A DNA stretch of 64,000 bases from an uncultured Eubacterium sp. Its GTDB lineage: Bacteria; Bacillota; Clostridia; Lachnospirales; CAG-274. Positions 28,550-37,642 of this stretch are shown here, piece by piece; positions within the stretch are counted from its first letter, which is position 1, and every line of letters begins with the position of its first letter. A program made the translations under genes and the position numbers. The notes under the pieces were generated by a model that saw only the letters and a program-made list of their open reading frames with translations, was not told the DNA's origin and did not search any database. The stretch covers positions 76,206 to 140,205 of the forward strand of contig URXK01000003.1 in the NCBI GenBank assembly GCA_900551755.1. Reading direction: 5' to 3'.

Positions 28550-29386
28550 TTAGCTACATTTAATTCTATAGTTTTTGTTTACATCAGGACTAATACTAAT
28601 CATAAATTTTTCACCTGTATTAGCCAAAATTCTATAATACAAGGCACTGTCAATTCTTTGCAAAGCCTCCGGCAACATTTCGGAACTAATTATTGTTATT
28701 AGCCCATTGCTATCTCTATAATTTATGATTTCAAAAGCAAGAGTAATGTCATATTCACTTACACTACCCTTAAACATATCGTCTATATATAGCACCTGTA
28801 TTTCCTTGACTTTTTTTATATAGTCATTATTGCCTAAATCAGATTTAATTTGCCTAATAACATCAACCCATCTCATATAAATTAGCTTATAGTTATTTTG
28901 TATAAATCTGTTAGCAATAGCAATACAAATATGGCTTTTACCTGCACCAGTTTGACCACCAATATAAAACCACGGAGTTTTATTTGCTTTTATATAGTCA
29001 AGATAATCTTTAGCCCTATTTTTAATTGTTTGGGTAAATTCATTATCAGCTATGTAAGTTGCAAAAGTCTTATTTTCAGCCTCATTTGCAAGACCACTAG
29101 ATAAAAAAGATTGCTTAACAACATCAGCATTAATGCACTTGCAAATTTCAACACCAAAATAATACCTATCAGCTTCAAGGGTAATGTGAGGCAGAAACTT
29201 AGTGTCGCCACACTTTTGGCAGTAACACTTACCCTCTCTACCAGCCTTTATGTTATTTTCCATATTTCTATAATTAATCAAGGCATAAGCATAGCCACCG
29301 TCTGCAATATTATTTAGCTTATTGCTTTTAAATTTACTATATGCCTCAGCAAGAGTGCCTTTTGGCACATCAACAAAAAAACTCAT
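28550..29386 (-). CDS. DnaC/DnaI-like helicase-loader ATPase (phage type)
   Basis: The 278-residue product resembles DnaC-like loaders of Firmicutes phages. It has an N-terminal Zn-binding-like Cys set (CYCQKCGDTK ... CKC, about 54-84) and an AAA+ domain with Walker A GGQTGAGKSH near residue 143 and Walker B VLYIDDMF near residue 198. It follows a DnaD-like initiator gene by 11 bp, forming the two-gene replication module seen in phages and integrative elements. No other phage genes are adjacent. Confidence 0.82.
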   Translation of the reverse strand: MSFFVDVPKGTLAEAYSKFKSNKLNNIADGGYAYALINYRNMENNIKAGREGKCYCQKCGDTKFLPHITLEADRYYFGVEICKCINADVVKQSFLSSGLANEAENKTFATYIADNEFTQTIKNRAKDYLDYIKANKTPWFYIGGQTGAGKSHICIAIANRFIQNNYKLIYMRWVDVIRQIKSDLGNNDYIKKVKEIQVLYIDDMFKGSVSEYDITLAFEIINYRDSNGLITIISSEMLPEALQRIDSALYYRILANTGEKFMISISPDVNKNYRIKCS

Positions 29387-29397
29387 ATTACCACCTC

Positions 29398-30234
29398 CTA
29401 TAAGCTAGTAAAATTGCCAAGTACGGCATTATCGACGCTATCTGCTTGAACATTTTTGTTGTCATAATTACCTTCTAACACCTTAACAAAGTTACTAGGC
29501 TTAATAAACCAATCAAAGGTTATTATCCAATCACCATTAGGTTTACCGCATAAGAAATCGCTTTGTCTTATATTATCAATAGCCTTTAAAACATCGTCAA
29601 AGCTGTATTCTTTAATTCTGGCATTTAATAAAGCTCGTCTTTTTGAGCCAGAAGTGATTTTAGTTATAGCTTTCACACCAATGTTTTCAAGCTCATTCCA
29701 CTTCTGTATTATTTGTTCCACATTTGTGGGACGAACATTATAGTCAGATAATGTAATATTATTCTTTTCTTTTTCTTTTATATTCTTTTCTATTCTATTA
29801 GGAGGAACTGTTCCCCGAAGGCTCGCCGAAGCCTCGCCGAAGCCTCCACGAATACTCTCCGAATTTTCGTCAAATGTTCCACGAATTATCTCTGTATTTT
29901 CGTCAATAGGCGGTATAATGCTAGGTGTAGGCTTATCAACCTTTTGCCACTTAATCCAATTTTTAAGGCAATAATACTCATTTCCGTTACGCTTGTAAAA
30001 AACTACGGACATATTAGCGGCTATTTCACTTAGCGACTTTTCAATGTCGGCAGTTCTAATACCTTCTTCGTAAGGGAAAAGCATAGACTTAACATAAGTA
30101 GCTTTTGCTCTACCAAAGCCATAATCATCAGCATTAGAAAACAAACCTATAAATACTAATTTAGAGAGTGTGTTTAACTTAGAATAATCTTCTGACTGCC
30201 AGATGTTTGGGTCAATCATTCTCTTTCGTGCCAA
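29398..30234 (-). CDS. DnaD-like / phage replication initiation protein
   Basis: The 278-residue product starts MARKRMIDPNIWQSEDYSKL, typical of phage replisome organiser proteins with a winged-helix N-terminus. The middle (about 120-160) is a low-complexity linker with repeated RGTFDENSESIRGGFGE-like units. The C-terminal part (about 170-260) has the DnaD-type end, FDWFIKPSNFVKVLEGNY. It is translationally linked to the downstream loader gene. It may be a phage remnant or a domesticated module. Confidence 0.78.
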   Translation of the reverse strand: MARKRMIDPNIWQSEDYSKLNTLSKLVFIGLFSNADDYGFGRAKATYVKSMLFPYEEGIRTADIEKSLSEIAANMSVVFYKRNGNEYYCLKNWIKWQKVDKPTPSIIPPIDENTEIIRGTFDENSESIRGGFGEASASLRGTVPPNRIEKNIKEKEKNNITLSDYNVRPTNVEQIIQKWNELENIGVKAITKITSGSKRRALLNARIKEYSFDDVLKAIDNIRQSDFLCGKPNGDWIITFDWFIKPSNFVKVLEGNYDNKNVQADSVDNAVLGNFTSL

Positions 30235-30276
30235 GTTATCACCTCCTTTTTATATATTTAGTTTACAACAAAAAAA

Positions 30277-30296
30277 GTGACATTTCGTGACATTTG
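30277..30296. promoter_or_regulatory. tandem GTGACATTT direct repeat upstream of the DnaD-like gene
   Basis: The 10-bp unit GTGACATTT(C/G) occurs twice head to tail, exactly one helical turn apart, 43-62 bp before the start of the minus-strand gene. The placement fits an operator. No repressor gene is next to it. Confidence 0.45.
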
Positions 30297-30328
30297 TTTT
30301 CAAATTACAAATTTTTTTGAAAATAAAA

Positions 30329-30378
30329 AAAGAGCATTAATCCATTAGACCAATACAGTCTAACAGTTAATACTCTTT
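30329..30378 (-). terminator. terminator after mntP
   Basis: Nested inverted repeats (30329-30340 with 30367-30378, and 30345-30350 with 30358-30363) form a long hairpin. On the minus strand it is followed by a run of T (positions 30330-30325). It lies 27 bp past the mntP stop. Confidence 0.65.
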
Positions 30379-30404
30379 AAAAATATACAATATTAAATTA
30401 TTAA

Positions 30405-30977
30405 TTAACTAAAAAATAAATGTTCAATCAAAATCTTTAAACCGATAATAACTAAAACACAGCCACCAACTCGTTCAGCATAAGACTGAAATACGCCACT
30501 AATCTTTTTGCCAAGCATTACACCTGCATAAGAAATAACAAAGGCAACAACACCAATAACAGTAGATGAGAACCAAATATTGCCACTATCAACAAAGGCA
30601 AAAGTAACACCTACAGCTAAGGCATCAATACTTGTGGCTATAGCTAATATAGTAAGATTTTTAAAAGACATAATGTTATCTTGAGTAGTTTTTTCATCAT
30701 CGTCATCTGAAAAACTTTCTTTTATCATATTGCCACCAATAAAAGCAAGAAGTACAAAAGCAATCCAATGGTCAAAGGCTGTAATATAATTACTAAAACT
30801 ACTAGCTAAGAAATAGCCAATAACAGGCATAACAAACTGGAAAACACCAAAGAAAGCACCAAATGTTACAGCGTGTTTAACCTTAATCTTAGGTAACATA
30901 AGACCATTTGACACAGACACAGCAAAGGCGTCCATTGCCAAACTGACAGCAATAGCAAAAAGCTCAATAAATCCCAT
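30405..30977 (-). CDS. mntP: manganese efflux pump MntP
   Basis: MntP exports Mn2+ across the cytoplasmic membrane. The 190-residue product is predicted to have six membrane helices. The conserved acidic motif AVSLAMDAFAVSVSNG and its internal repeat ATSIDALAVGVTFAF are present. It starts 4 bp after the DUF815 ATPase stop, so they are co-transcribed. No yybP-ykoY riboswitch was recognised before the pair. Confidence 0.93.
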   Translation of the reverse strand: MGFIELFAIAVSLAMDAFAVSVSNGLMLPKIKVKHAVTFGAFFGVFQFVMPVIGYFLASSFSNYITAFDHWIAFVLLAFIGGNMIKESFSDDDDEKTTQDNIMSFKNLTILAIATSIDALAVGVTFAFVDSGNIWFSSTVIGVVAFVISYAGVMLGKKISGVFQSYAERVGGCVLVIIGLKILIEHLFFS

Positions 30978-30981
30978 TAAA

Positions 30982-32289
30982 TTATTCCTCCAAACCAGCT
31001 ATGTAATTAATAAACTGCTGTGCTGTTCTGCCAGAAATACCACCGTGGCTTAATTCCCACTTATTAGCTTCCTTACAGAGGTCCTCGTCAGACATCTTAA
31101 TACCAGCCTTATGAGCTAAGCCAATAACAATGCCAAAGTACTCTTTCTGACTAGGCTTAGAGTAATTAATAGTAACACCAAATCTCTTAACAAGTGAAAG
31201 TTTTTCTTCCATTGTATCAGACCTGTGCATACCATTATTACTTTCAACATCATTTCTGTCGCTCCAATTTTCCTTAATAAGGTGTCGTCTATTAGATGTT
31301 GCATAAATAAGAATGTTATCAGGCTTAGTTTCAACACCACCTTCAATAACAGCCTTTAAAAACTTATATTCAATTTCAAATTCCTCAAAAGATAAATCGT
31401 CCATATAAATAATAAATTTATAATTTCTATTTTTAATTTGAGCAATAATATTTGACAAGTCCTTAAACTGATGCTTATAAATTTCAATCATTCTAAGACC
31501 TTGACCATAAAATTCATTAACAATTGCCTTAATACTTGTAGACTTACCTGTACCGCTATCACCAAAGAGAAGTACATTGTTAGCCTTTCTGCCTTCAACA
31601 AATGCCTTAGTATTATCAACAAGTTTCTTCTTCTGTATTTCATAACCAATAAGGTCATCAAGCATAACCTTATCCATATTGTTAATTGGGTGAAGATTAA
31701 CATAGCTTTCTGTAGATGATGCAATTCTAAATGCCTTATTAAGACCAAACATACCTACACCATAATCTTTGTAAAAACCTGTTACAGCATCAAAAAATTC
31801 ATTTTCGTCATTAGCCTTTTCAAGTTTTTCACTAAGCATTTGTACTTTTTCGCTTACATTTTTGTTATACATAAGCTCTTTTTTGCCAATAGCCTTGTAG
31901 TTTGAAATTCTGCTAAAGCAATCAATGCCTAAAGCATACTCAATTTCAGAAAAATCATAATTAAAAAGCTCTAAAAAAGCTCTAAAGTCATTTTTAGCAA
32001 AATAATTTACACTACCATCATTAGCACCAATTTTTTCACAAGTTATGCTAAAAGGATTTTCATTAGTAATAAGTAAAAATGTAAGATAATTATGCCACAA
32101 ATTTTTATCAAAACCATAGTCAGTTGCAACTTCAAGTATTCTCTTAACTTGAGTATAAATTCTAACTGTAAGTTCGTCCTCTGACTGTGTTTTGTCGTGA
32201 TAATTTTTGAAAATATCGCCAAGTTCCATAAGTATTGAGTCCTTTGGCATATCTCCATAAATTAAAAGTCTTGATATTATATGATTCAT
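30982..32289 (-). CDS. DUF815 family AAA ATPase
   Basis: The 435-residue cytoplasmic protein belongs to the DUF815 ATPase family. The N-terminal 170 residues are helical and specific to the family. The AAA core has Walker A FGDSGTGKSTS near residue 245 and Walker B FIIYMDDLSFEE near residue 297, then YATSNRRHLI. The function of this family is not known. It precedes mntP by 4 bp and is preceded by a long structured leader. Confidence 0.85.
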   Translation of the reverse strand: MNHIISRLLIYGDMPKDSILMELGDIFKNYHDKTQSEDELTVRIYTQVKRILEVATDYGFDKNLWHNYLTFLLITNENPFSITCEKIGANDGSVNYFAKNDFRAFLELFNYDFSEIEYALGIDCFSRISNYKAIGKKELMYNKNVSEKVQMLSEKLEKANDENEFFDAVTGFYKDYGVGMFGLNKAFRIASSTESYVNLHPINNMDKVMLDDLIGYEIQKKKLVDNTKAFVEGRKANNVLLFGDSGTGKSTSIKAIVNEFYGQGLRMIEIYKHQFKDLSNIIAQIKNRNYKFIIYMDDLSFEEFEIEYKFLKAVIEGGVETKPDNILIYATSNRRHLIKENWSDRNDVESNNGMHRSDTMEEKLSLVKRFGVTINYSKPSQKEYFGIVIGLAHKAGIKMSDEDLCKEANKWELSHGGISGRTAQQFINYIAGLEE

Positions 32290-32345
32290 ATAAAAGCCTC
32301 CCTAGTGGTAATAATTAACATTTAATATTTAAAAATAATATTTAT

Positions 32346-32597
32346 AGGGGCAACCATTGATTGTCCGCTCTGGCTGTCGATAAATCGACAACCTTGCAAG
32401 AAATCCTCGCATTTCTTGCAGAAAGGGTACTTTGTACCCACCTATGAAGCGACCAGCCGTGTTAATTTCACAGCAAAAATTGCTGTAAAATTAAGTCGCC
32501 GTCCTTAGGTTGCATAGGCGAGCAGTAAAACAAAGTTTTGCGACCAGCCTCGGTGGAAGTAAATCCCACCTGCGGATTAAAGTCTGCGACGCTTAAA
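32346..32597. other. G+C-rich hairpin-rich noncoding element
   Basis: This 250-bp stretch has no gene and is clearly richer in G+C than its flanks. It contains at least six short perfect or near-perfect hairpins: 32375-32390, 32395-32420 (10-bp stem), 32425-32439, 32462-32494 (15-bp stem), 32525-32541 and 32552-32570. A 10-bp unit GCGACCAGCC occurs twice (32449-32458 and 32540-32549). The left end (AGGGGCAACCATTGATTGTC) resembles ends of dispersed palindromic repeats I recall from gut Firmicutes. It could be a mobile repeat, a structured RNA, or both. The rest of 32290-32745 is AT-rich and holds only the promoter below. Confidence 0.6.
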
Positions 32598-32710
32598 ATT
32601 TGTGCAACAACATATTTTACAAATTACATTTTTTATTTTAGTGTTTTAACAATAACGAATGTTTTATTAAATTGACAAACTCGCCTAATTGAAAATAAAG
32701 CATTACTACA

Positions 32711-32739
32711 ATAATAATACCCTATTGTTAATTTGTCAA
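32711..32739 (-). promoter_or_regulatory. promoter reading into the hairpin-rich element and DUF815-mntP
   Basis: On the minus strand TTGACA (32739-32734) and TATTAT (32716-32711) are separated by 17 bp. It lies just after the upstream gene's stop. Transcription would cross the structured element and give a leader of about 415 nt before the DUF815 ATPase start. Confidence 0.6.
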
Positions 32740-32745
32740 CTGATT

Positions 32746-34029
32746 TTATAATTCAATAAGACCTCTCTTATACATTTGGTCAACAGCAATAATTACGCCA
32801 ATTTTACCGTGGAACCAAGTTAAGCCACCCTGCATATAAACAGTGTAAGGTTCTTTCATTGGAGCATCAGCACTAAGCTCAATTGATGAACCCTGAACAA
32901 AAGCACCGGCAGCCATAATTACTTGAGAGTCATAACCTGGCATATCCCAAGGTTCTGGCTTAACATAGCTATCAACAGCAGCACCAGCCTGAATACCCTG
33001 ACAATAAGCAATAACATTTTCAGGAGTTTTCATTTGAATAGCTTCAACAATATCTGGTCTATCTTCATTAACCTTTGGCATACATTCAAAGCCAAGTTTT
33101 TCAAATATTGCTGCTGAGAAAATAGCAGTTTTTAAACTAGCATTTACAACATTTGGAGCAAGGAAAAGACCTTGAATAAGGCTAGTTGTTACACCTAAGC
33201 TAGGACCAACCTCCTTACCCATACCAGGAGCAGTAAGTCTAAAGGCAGCATTTTCAACACATTCCTTTGTACCAACTATGTAACCACCAACAGGAGCAAG
33301 ACCACCACCAGGATTTTTAATTAATGAACCAACAATCATATCAGCACCAACATCAGTAGGTTCAAGTTCACTAACAAATTCGCAATAACAGTTATCTACC
33401 ATACAAATAGCGTCAGGCTTAACAGATTTAACAATATCAATTATTTTCTTAACAGTTTCTATAGTTAAGCTAGGTCTGTATTCATAACCCTTTGAACGCT
33501 GAATTTCAACTATTTTTGTTTTAGATGTAATCATTGATGGAATATTATCAAAATCAACTGTACCATCAGGAAGCAAAGGAAGTTCCTTATAAATAACACC
33601 ATTATCAACTAAAGAACCTTTAACCTGTCTTTTAGCACCAATAACACCTTCAAGTGTGTCATAAGGAGCACCAGCAACACATAAAAGCTCGTCACCATAT
33701 TTTAAATTGCCCGCTAAAGCAACAGTTAATGCGTGAGTGCCAGATATAATTTGGGCTCTAACAAGGGCATCTTCTGCATTAAACACATCAGCGTAAATAT
33801 CTTCAAGTTTATCTCTACCAATATCATTGTAGCCATAGCCTGTTGTACCGTTAAAAGCTGTATCACTTAAGTGATTTTTTTGCATAGCTCTTAAAACCTT
33901 ATATTGATTAAGCTCTGATATTCTATCTATGTCAGCAAATTTGTCTTTAATACTTTTTTCAGCCTCAAGGCAAAAATCAAGTACCTTTTCATCAATTCCA
34001 AACTCTTTTAAAATATATTCTCTTAACAT
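32746..34029 (-). CDS. methionine gamma-lyase family PLP protein
   Basis: The 427-residue protein belongs to the Met_gamma_lyase/YnbB family, also annotated as aluminium resistance protein. It is a fold-type I PLP enzyme. The PLP-lysine region is MIVGSLIKNPGGGLAPVGGY. The SGTHALTVALAGNLKYGDELL and MVDNCYCEF blocks fit cofactor binding. Its substrate is uncertain. It begins 1 bp after miaA, an arrangement conserved in Bacillota. Confidence 0.88.
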   Translation of the reverse strand: MLREYILKEFGIDEKVLDFCLEAEKSIKDKFADIDRISELNQYKVLRAMQKNHLSDTAFNGTTGYGYNDIGRDKLEDIYADVFNAEDALVRAQIISGTHALTVALAGNLKYGDELLCVAGAPYDTLEGVIGAKRQVKGSLVDNGVIYKELPLLPDGTVDFDNIPSMITSKTKIVEIQRSKGYEYRPSLTIETVKKIIDIVKSVKPDAICMVDNCYCEFVSELEPTDVGADMIVGSLIKNPGGGLAPVGGYIVGTKECVENAAFRLTAPGMGKEVGPSLGVTTSLIQGLFLAPNVVNASLKTAIFSAAIFEKLGFECMPKVNEDRPDIVEAIQMKTPENVIAYCQGIQAGAAVDSYVKPEPWDMPGYDSQVIMAAGAFVQGSSIELSADAPMKEPYTVYMQGGLTWFHGKIGVIIAVDQMYKRGLIEL

Positions 34030-34030
34030 T

Positions 34031-34963
34031 TTAGTTCTCCTTATTTATTTTGTCAGCAATATATTGAGCAACAGATTGTGGACTGTCAAAATCAAGAACA
34101 TCAACCCATTCTCCATTGCTTTGGTGCTTAAACCAAGTAAGCTGTCGCCTAGCAAAATGTCTTGTATCTCTCTTTAAAATATAAATAGCCTCATCAAGGG
34201 AATATTCACCCTTTAAATAGCCAATGATTTCCTTATATCCTAAACCCTTCATAGACACAAGATTTGTTGGATATTTATCCATTAATGATTTAACTTCATT
34301 AACAAGTCCATTTTCAATCATTATATCTATTCTTTTTTCAATGCGATTATAAAGGACTTCTCTATCCATATTTAATATGAAATTTTTAACATCATAAGCA
34401 GGCTCTCTAAGTCTTTCTCTTGCATTATAATCAGAAAATTTTTCTCCAGTATCTCTGCAATACTCTATTGCTCTTATAACCCTTTTAAGATTGTTAGGGT
34501 GAACAGTTTTAGCATATTCAGGGTCAAGTATCTTTAAAATATCGTGAACATAATCATTACCCTTTTCTTCTGCCTCTTTTTCAAGTTCAAGACGCATTTT
34601 ATCATCTTTTTCGCCAGGGGTAAAGTCATTGTCATATATTAAGCCGTTTACATAAAAGCCAGTGCCACCAACAAGAATAGGCATTTTGCCCTTTGAATAT
34701 ATTTCAGCCATAGCCTCTTTAGCCATTTTTTGAAACACAGCTATTGAAAATTCATCATCAGGCATAAGCACATCAATTAAGTAATGCTTAATACCTTGCA
34801 TTTCATCAACAGTTATTTTGGCTGTACCAATATCCATATATTTATAAACCTGCATAGAATCAGCAGATATAATTTCACCATTAATAATTTTTGCAAGCTC
34901 CACAGACACAGCAGTTTTGCCACAAGCTGTTGGTCCTGAAATTGTAATTAAGGGAGATTTCAT
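34031..34963 (-). CDS. miaA: tRNA dimethylallyltransferase MiaA
   Basis: MiaA adds a dimethylallyl group to A37 of tRNAs reading UNN codons. The 310-residue product has the P-loop SGPTACGKTAVSVELA near residue 10, then ISADSMQVYKYMDIGTAK and the HYLIDVLMPDDEFS substrate block. I use ATG 34963, 7 nt after AGGTG; an in-frame GTG at 34972 lies within that site. Confidence 0.95.
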   Translation of the reverse strand: MKSPLITISGPTACGKTAVSVELAKIINGEIISADSMQVYKYMDIGTAKITVDEMQGIKHYLIDVLMPDDEFSIAVFQKMAKEAMAEIYSKGKMPILVGGTGFYVNGLIYDNDFTPGEKDDKMRLELEKEAEEKGNDYVHDILKILDPEYAKTVHPNNLKRVIRAIEYCRDTGEKFSDYNARERLREPAYDVKNFILNMDREVLYNRIEKRIDIMIENGLVNEVKSLMDKYPTNLVSMKGLGYKEIIGYLKGEYSLDEAIYILKRDTRHFARRQLTWFKHQSNGEWVDVLDFDSPQSVAQYIADKINKEN

Positions 34964-35127
34964 AATATACACCTCATTTCAAATGACTATTATACACATT
35001 ATTATAAAATTTGTAAATAATTTTTGCAATAAGGGTAAATAATTTTAATATAAAGCAATATTTACAATCCTTAATAATATTGTAACATATTTTTGAGAGA
35101 TTATTTCAAATTTTAATAGAAAAGTAA

Positions 35128-35156
35128 TTGAAAATGTAACAAAAGTAGTGTATTAT
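35128..35156 (+). promoter_or_regulatory. promoter of the mreB operon
   Basis: TTGAAA (35128-35133) and TATTAT (35151-35156) are 17 bp apart, about 40 bp upstream of the mreB ATG. The remaining 34973-35196 gap is AT-rich and shows nothing else. Confidence 0.6.
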
Positions 35157-35196
35157 AATATTATGGTTATTTTTGTAAATTTTTTGGAGGTTTAGT

Positions 35197-36231
35197 ATGT
35201 TTAATAAGGACATCGGTATAGATTTAGGTACAGCCAACACACTTGTTTATGTTAGAAATAAGGGTGTTGTTATAAATGAACCATCAGTTGTAGCAATCGA
35301 TACTATTACCAGAGAAGTATTGGCTGTTGGCAATGATGCTAAAGAAATGATAGGCAGAACTCCAGGCAATATCATAGCTATTAGACCTATGAAGGACGGA
35401 GCAATTGCAGATTATGCTGTAACTGAGGCTATGCTTAGATACTTTATTGGCAAGGCTTACCCTAAAAACCCACTTTCTCCTAAACCAAGAATAGTTATTT
35501 GTGTGCCATCTGGCATTACTCCTGTTGAAAAGCGTGCAGTTATTGAGGCTGCTACTGGTGCAGGTGCTAAGGAACGACATATTTACATTATTGAAGAACC
35601 TATGGCTGCTGCTCTCGGTGCAAACCTTAAAATTGACGAACCAGCAGGCAATATGGTTGTTGATATTGGTGGTGGTACAAGTGAGGTTGCAGTTATTTCC
35701 CTCGGTGGCATTGTTTCTTGTCGCTCTGTTAGAATAGCTGGTGACCAGTTTGACAGCAACATTATTAACTATGTTCGTAACGAATACAAAATTGATATTG
35801 GAGAAATAACAGCCGAAATAATTAAAAAGGCTGTGGGCTGTGCTTATATTGACATAAACACAGATATTAAGGAAATAACTGTGAAAGGCAGAGATTTAGT
35901 TACAGGTCTGCCTAAACCGTTGACAATTAATTCCCGTCAGGTTCAAAGTGCTATTGCTGACTCAATTGATATTATTATTGATGCCATTAAGAGAACCCTT
36001 GAGGATACTCCGCCAGAGCTTGCTGCGGATATAATGGAGATTGGTATTTATCTTACTGGTGGTGGTGCTTTACTTTCTGGACTTGACAAGCTCGTGTCAA
36101 AAAAGACAGGTATGCCTGTCCATATTGCTGAAAACCCACTTGAATGTGTAGTCAACGGTGCTGGAAAAATTATTGATGATGTAGACATTGTCAACAAATT
36201 AACTTCTAGCGACAAAAAAACATTAGCTTAA
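35197..36231 (+). CDS. mreB: rod shape-determining protein MreB
   Basis: MreB is an actin-like filament protein that guides lateral wall synthesis. The 344-residue product has the phosphate-1 motif IGIDLGTANTLVYV, the connect motif VDIGGGTSEVAVISLGG and the adenosine motif LTGGGALLSGLD. Length is normal. It is the first gene of mreBCD-PBP2 and is preceded by a GGAGG site. Confidence 0.96.
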   Translation: MFNKDIGIDLGTANTLVYVRNKGVVINEPSVVAIDTITREVLAVGNDAKEMIGRTPGNIIAIRPMKDGAIADYAVTEAMLRYFIGKAYPKNPLSPKPRIVICVPSGITPVEKRAVIEAATGAGAKERHIYIIEEPMAAALGANLKIDEPAGNMVVDIGGGTSEVAVISLGGIVSCRSVRIAGDQFDSNIINYVRNEYKIDIGEITAEIIKKAVGCAYIDINTDIKEITVKGRDLVTGLPKPLTINSRQVQSAIADSIDIIIDAIKRTLEDTPPELAADIMEIGIYLTGGGALLSGLDKLVSKKTGMPVHIAENPLECVVNGAGKIIDDVDIVNKLTSSDKKTLA

Positions 36232-36264
36232 TCGGCTTATAAAATACTGAAAAGGTATGATGTT

Positions 36265-37116
36265 GTGAAGAAGAAATTTAAAATTGTTTTAGTTTCATTG
36301 GCAGTGGCCTCTTTAGGCTGTGCCGGCTTTTCTTACAATAGAAAAGCACCTACTTTCGTTGAAAATTCTTACGGAAGTATTATTACGCCAATTCAAGCCT
36401 TTAACTCTAGCATAGTTGACTGGTTTGGTGGCATTGCTAAATATTTTAAGGGCATCAAAAGTTTAGATGCTGAAAACAAGGAGCTTAAAGAAGATTTGCT
36501 TGAAGCTAGAGCTGAGGTTAGCAGACTCAAACTAGTAGAAAGTGAAAACTCCCAATTAGAAGCCCTTGTCAATCTCCAACAAGAATATGACAAATACTCT
36601 ACTGTTGGTGCTAAGGTTATTGCTAAAGACCCTGGCAACTGGTTTGATACTTTCATAATAAACAAAGGTACAAATTATGGCCTTAAAAAGAATATGGTAG
36701 TAATGAACGAGGACGGTCTTGTTGGAAAAATAAGTGAATGTGGATACAACTACTCTAAAGTAGTTTCGATAATTAATGACTCAGATGCTGTTAGTGCAGA
36801 AAGTCTGAGAACTAATGACATAGGCTATGTTGTTGCAGATTATTCAGGAGAAGCAAAATGTAAAATGCAGTATTCTGATAAAAATGCCGATATTTTAGTA
36901 GGTGACGAAATTGTTACCTCTCATTTAAGTGAAATATTTCCAGAAGGAATAAGTATAGGTCACGTAAGCAAACTTACTGTTGACTCTCAAACTTCTATTC
37001 AATATGCAATTATTGAACCTTCTGTTGATTTTTCTAAGTTAAAATATGTGTTGGTTCTTGACGGTTCATACGAAAAAAATCTTATTGAAAATACAACTGA
37101 GAGCGAGGCAGAATAA
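36265..37116 (+). CDS. mreC: rod shape-determining protein MreC
   Basis: MreC links MreB to the wall synthases. The 283-residue product has an N-terminal membrane segment, a coiled coil (about 65-105, with LDAENKELKEDLLEARAEV) and a beta-rich periplasmic-type domain with the ARVIAKDPGNWFDTFIINKG-like block. It uses a GTG start 9 nt after AAAGGT because no ATG is in frame. Its stop overlaps the mreD start by one base. Confidence 0.94.
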   Translation: MKKKFKIVLVSLAVASLGCAGFSYNRKAPTFVENSYGSIITPIQAFNSSIVDWFGGIAKYFKGIKSLDAENKELKEDLLEARAEVSRLKLVESENSQLEALVNLQQEYDKYSTVGAKVIAKDPGNWFDTFIINKGTNYGLKKNMVVMNEDGLVGKISECGYNYSKVVSIINDSDAVSAESLRTNDIGYVVADYSGEAKCKMQYSDKNADILVGDEIVTSHLSEIFPEGISIGHVSKLTVDSQTSIQYAIIEPSVDFSKLKYVLVLDGSYEKNLIENTTESEAE

Positions 37117-37625
37117 TGAGATATATTGGTTATTTAATTATTTCAACTATTATATTCCTACTTCAGTCAACTCTCTGTCAATACATAGCTATTGCAGGCA
37201 TAAAGCCAAATTTTATGCTTATTTTTGTTGTATCAATAGCTTTTTTAAGAGGTGAATCCGAAGGTCTTATTACAGGTATAATTATGGGACTTCTTCAAGA
37301 TTGCTATTTTAGCCAATTTATTGGAGGAAATCTATTCTTATATGCAATATTAGGTTATTTAGTTGGGTGTCTTGCTGATAATTTTAACAAAGATAACATT
37401 GTTGCACCTGTATTGTTGACTTTACTTGCAACACTTTTTTACGATTTAGGCTTTTATATGCTTAACATAGTTTTAAAGGGATATACTACCCTTAATTCAT
37501 ATATCATTTTGAATATTTTGCCAGAGCTTATTTACAATATTATATTCTCATTTATTGTATATTCTTTGATTTACACATTGAACAACAGCTCCTTTGGCAG
37601 AATAGGTCAAAGACATAGATTTTAA
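37116..37625 (+). CDS. mreD: rod shape-determining protein MreD
   Basis: MreD is a small integral membrane protein of the elongasome. The 169-residue product is strongly hydrophobic with about five helices and has the family pattern KPNFMLIFVVSIAFLRGESEGLITGIIMGLLQD. It overlaps mreC by one base and precedes PBP2 by 17 bp. Confidence 0.92.
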   Translation: MRYIGYLIISTIIFLLQSTLCQYIAIAGIKPNFMLIFVVSIAFLRGESEGLITGIIMGLLQDCYFSQFIGGNLFLYAILGYLVGCLADNFNKDNIVAPVLLTLLATLFYDLGFYMLNIVLKGYTTLNSYIILNILPELIYNIIFSFIVYSLIYTLNNSSFGRIGQRHRF

Positions 37626-37642
37626 TAGAATGGAATGTATGT

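Noticed and set aside
31488..31748. Overlapping frames on both strands inside the DUF815 ATPase gene.
   Set aside because: They are out-of-frame shadows of a gene whose Walker motifs and length are clear.
32290..32745. Possible yybP-ykoY manganese riboswitch before the mntP operon.
   Set aside because: The conserved GGGGAGUA-type and CUGAGA-type loops of that class were not found; the element has a different, hairpin-repeat structure.
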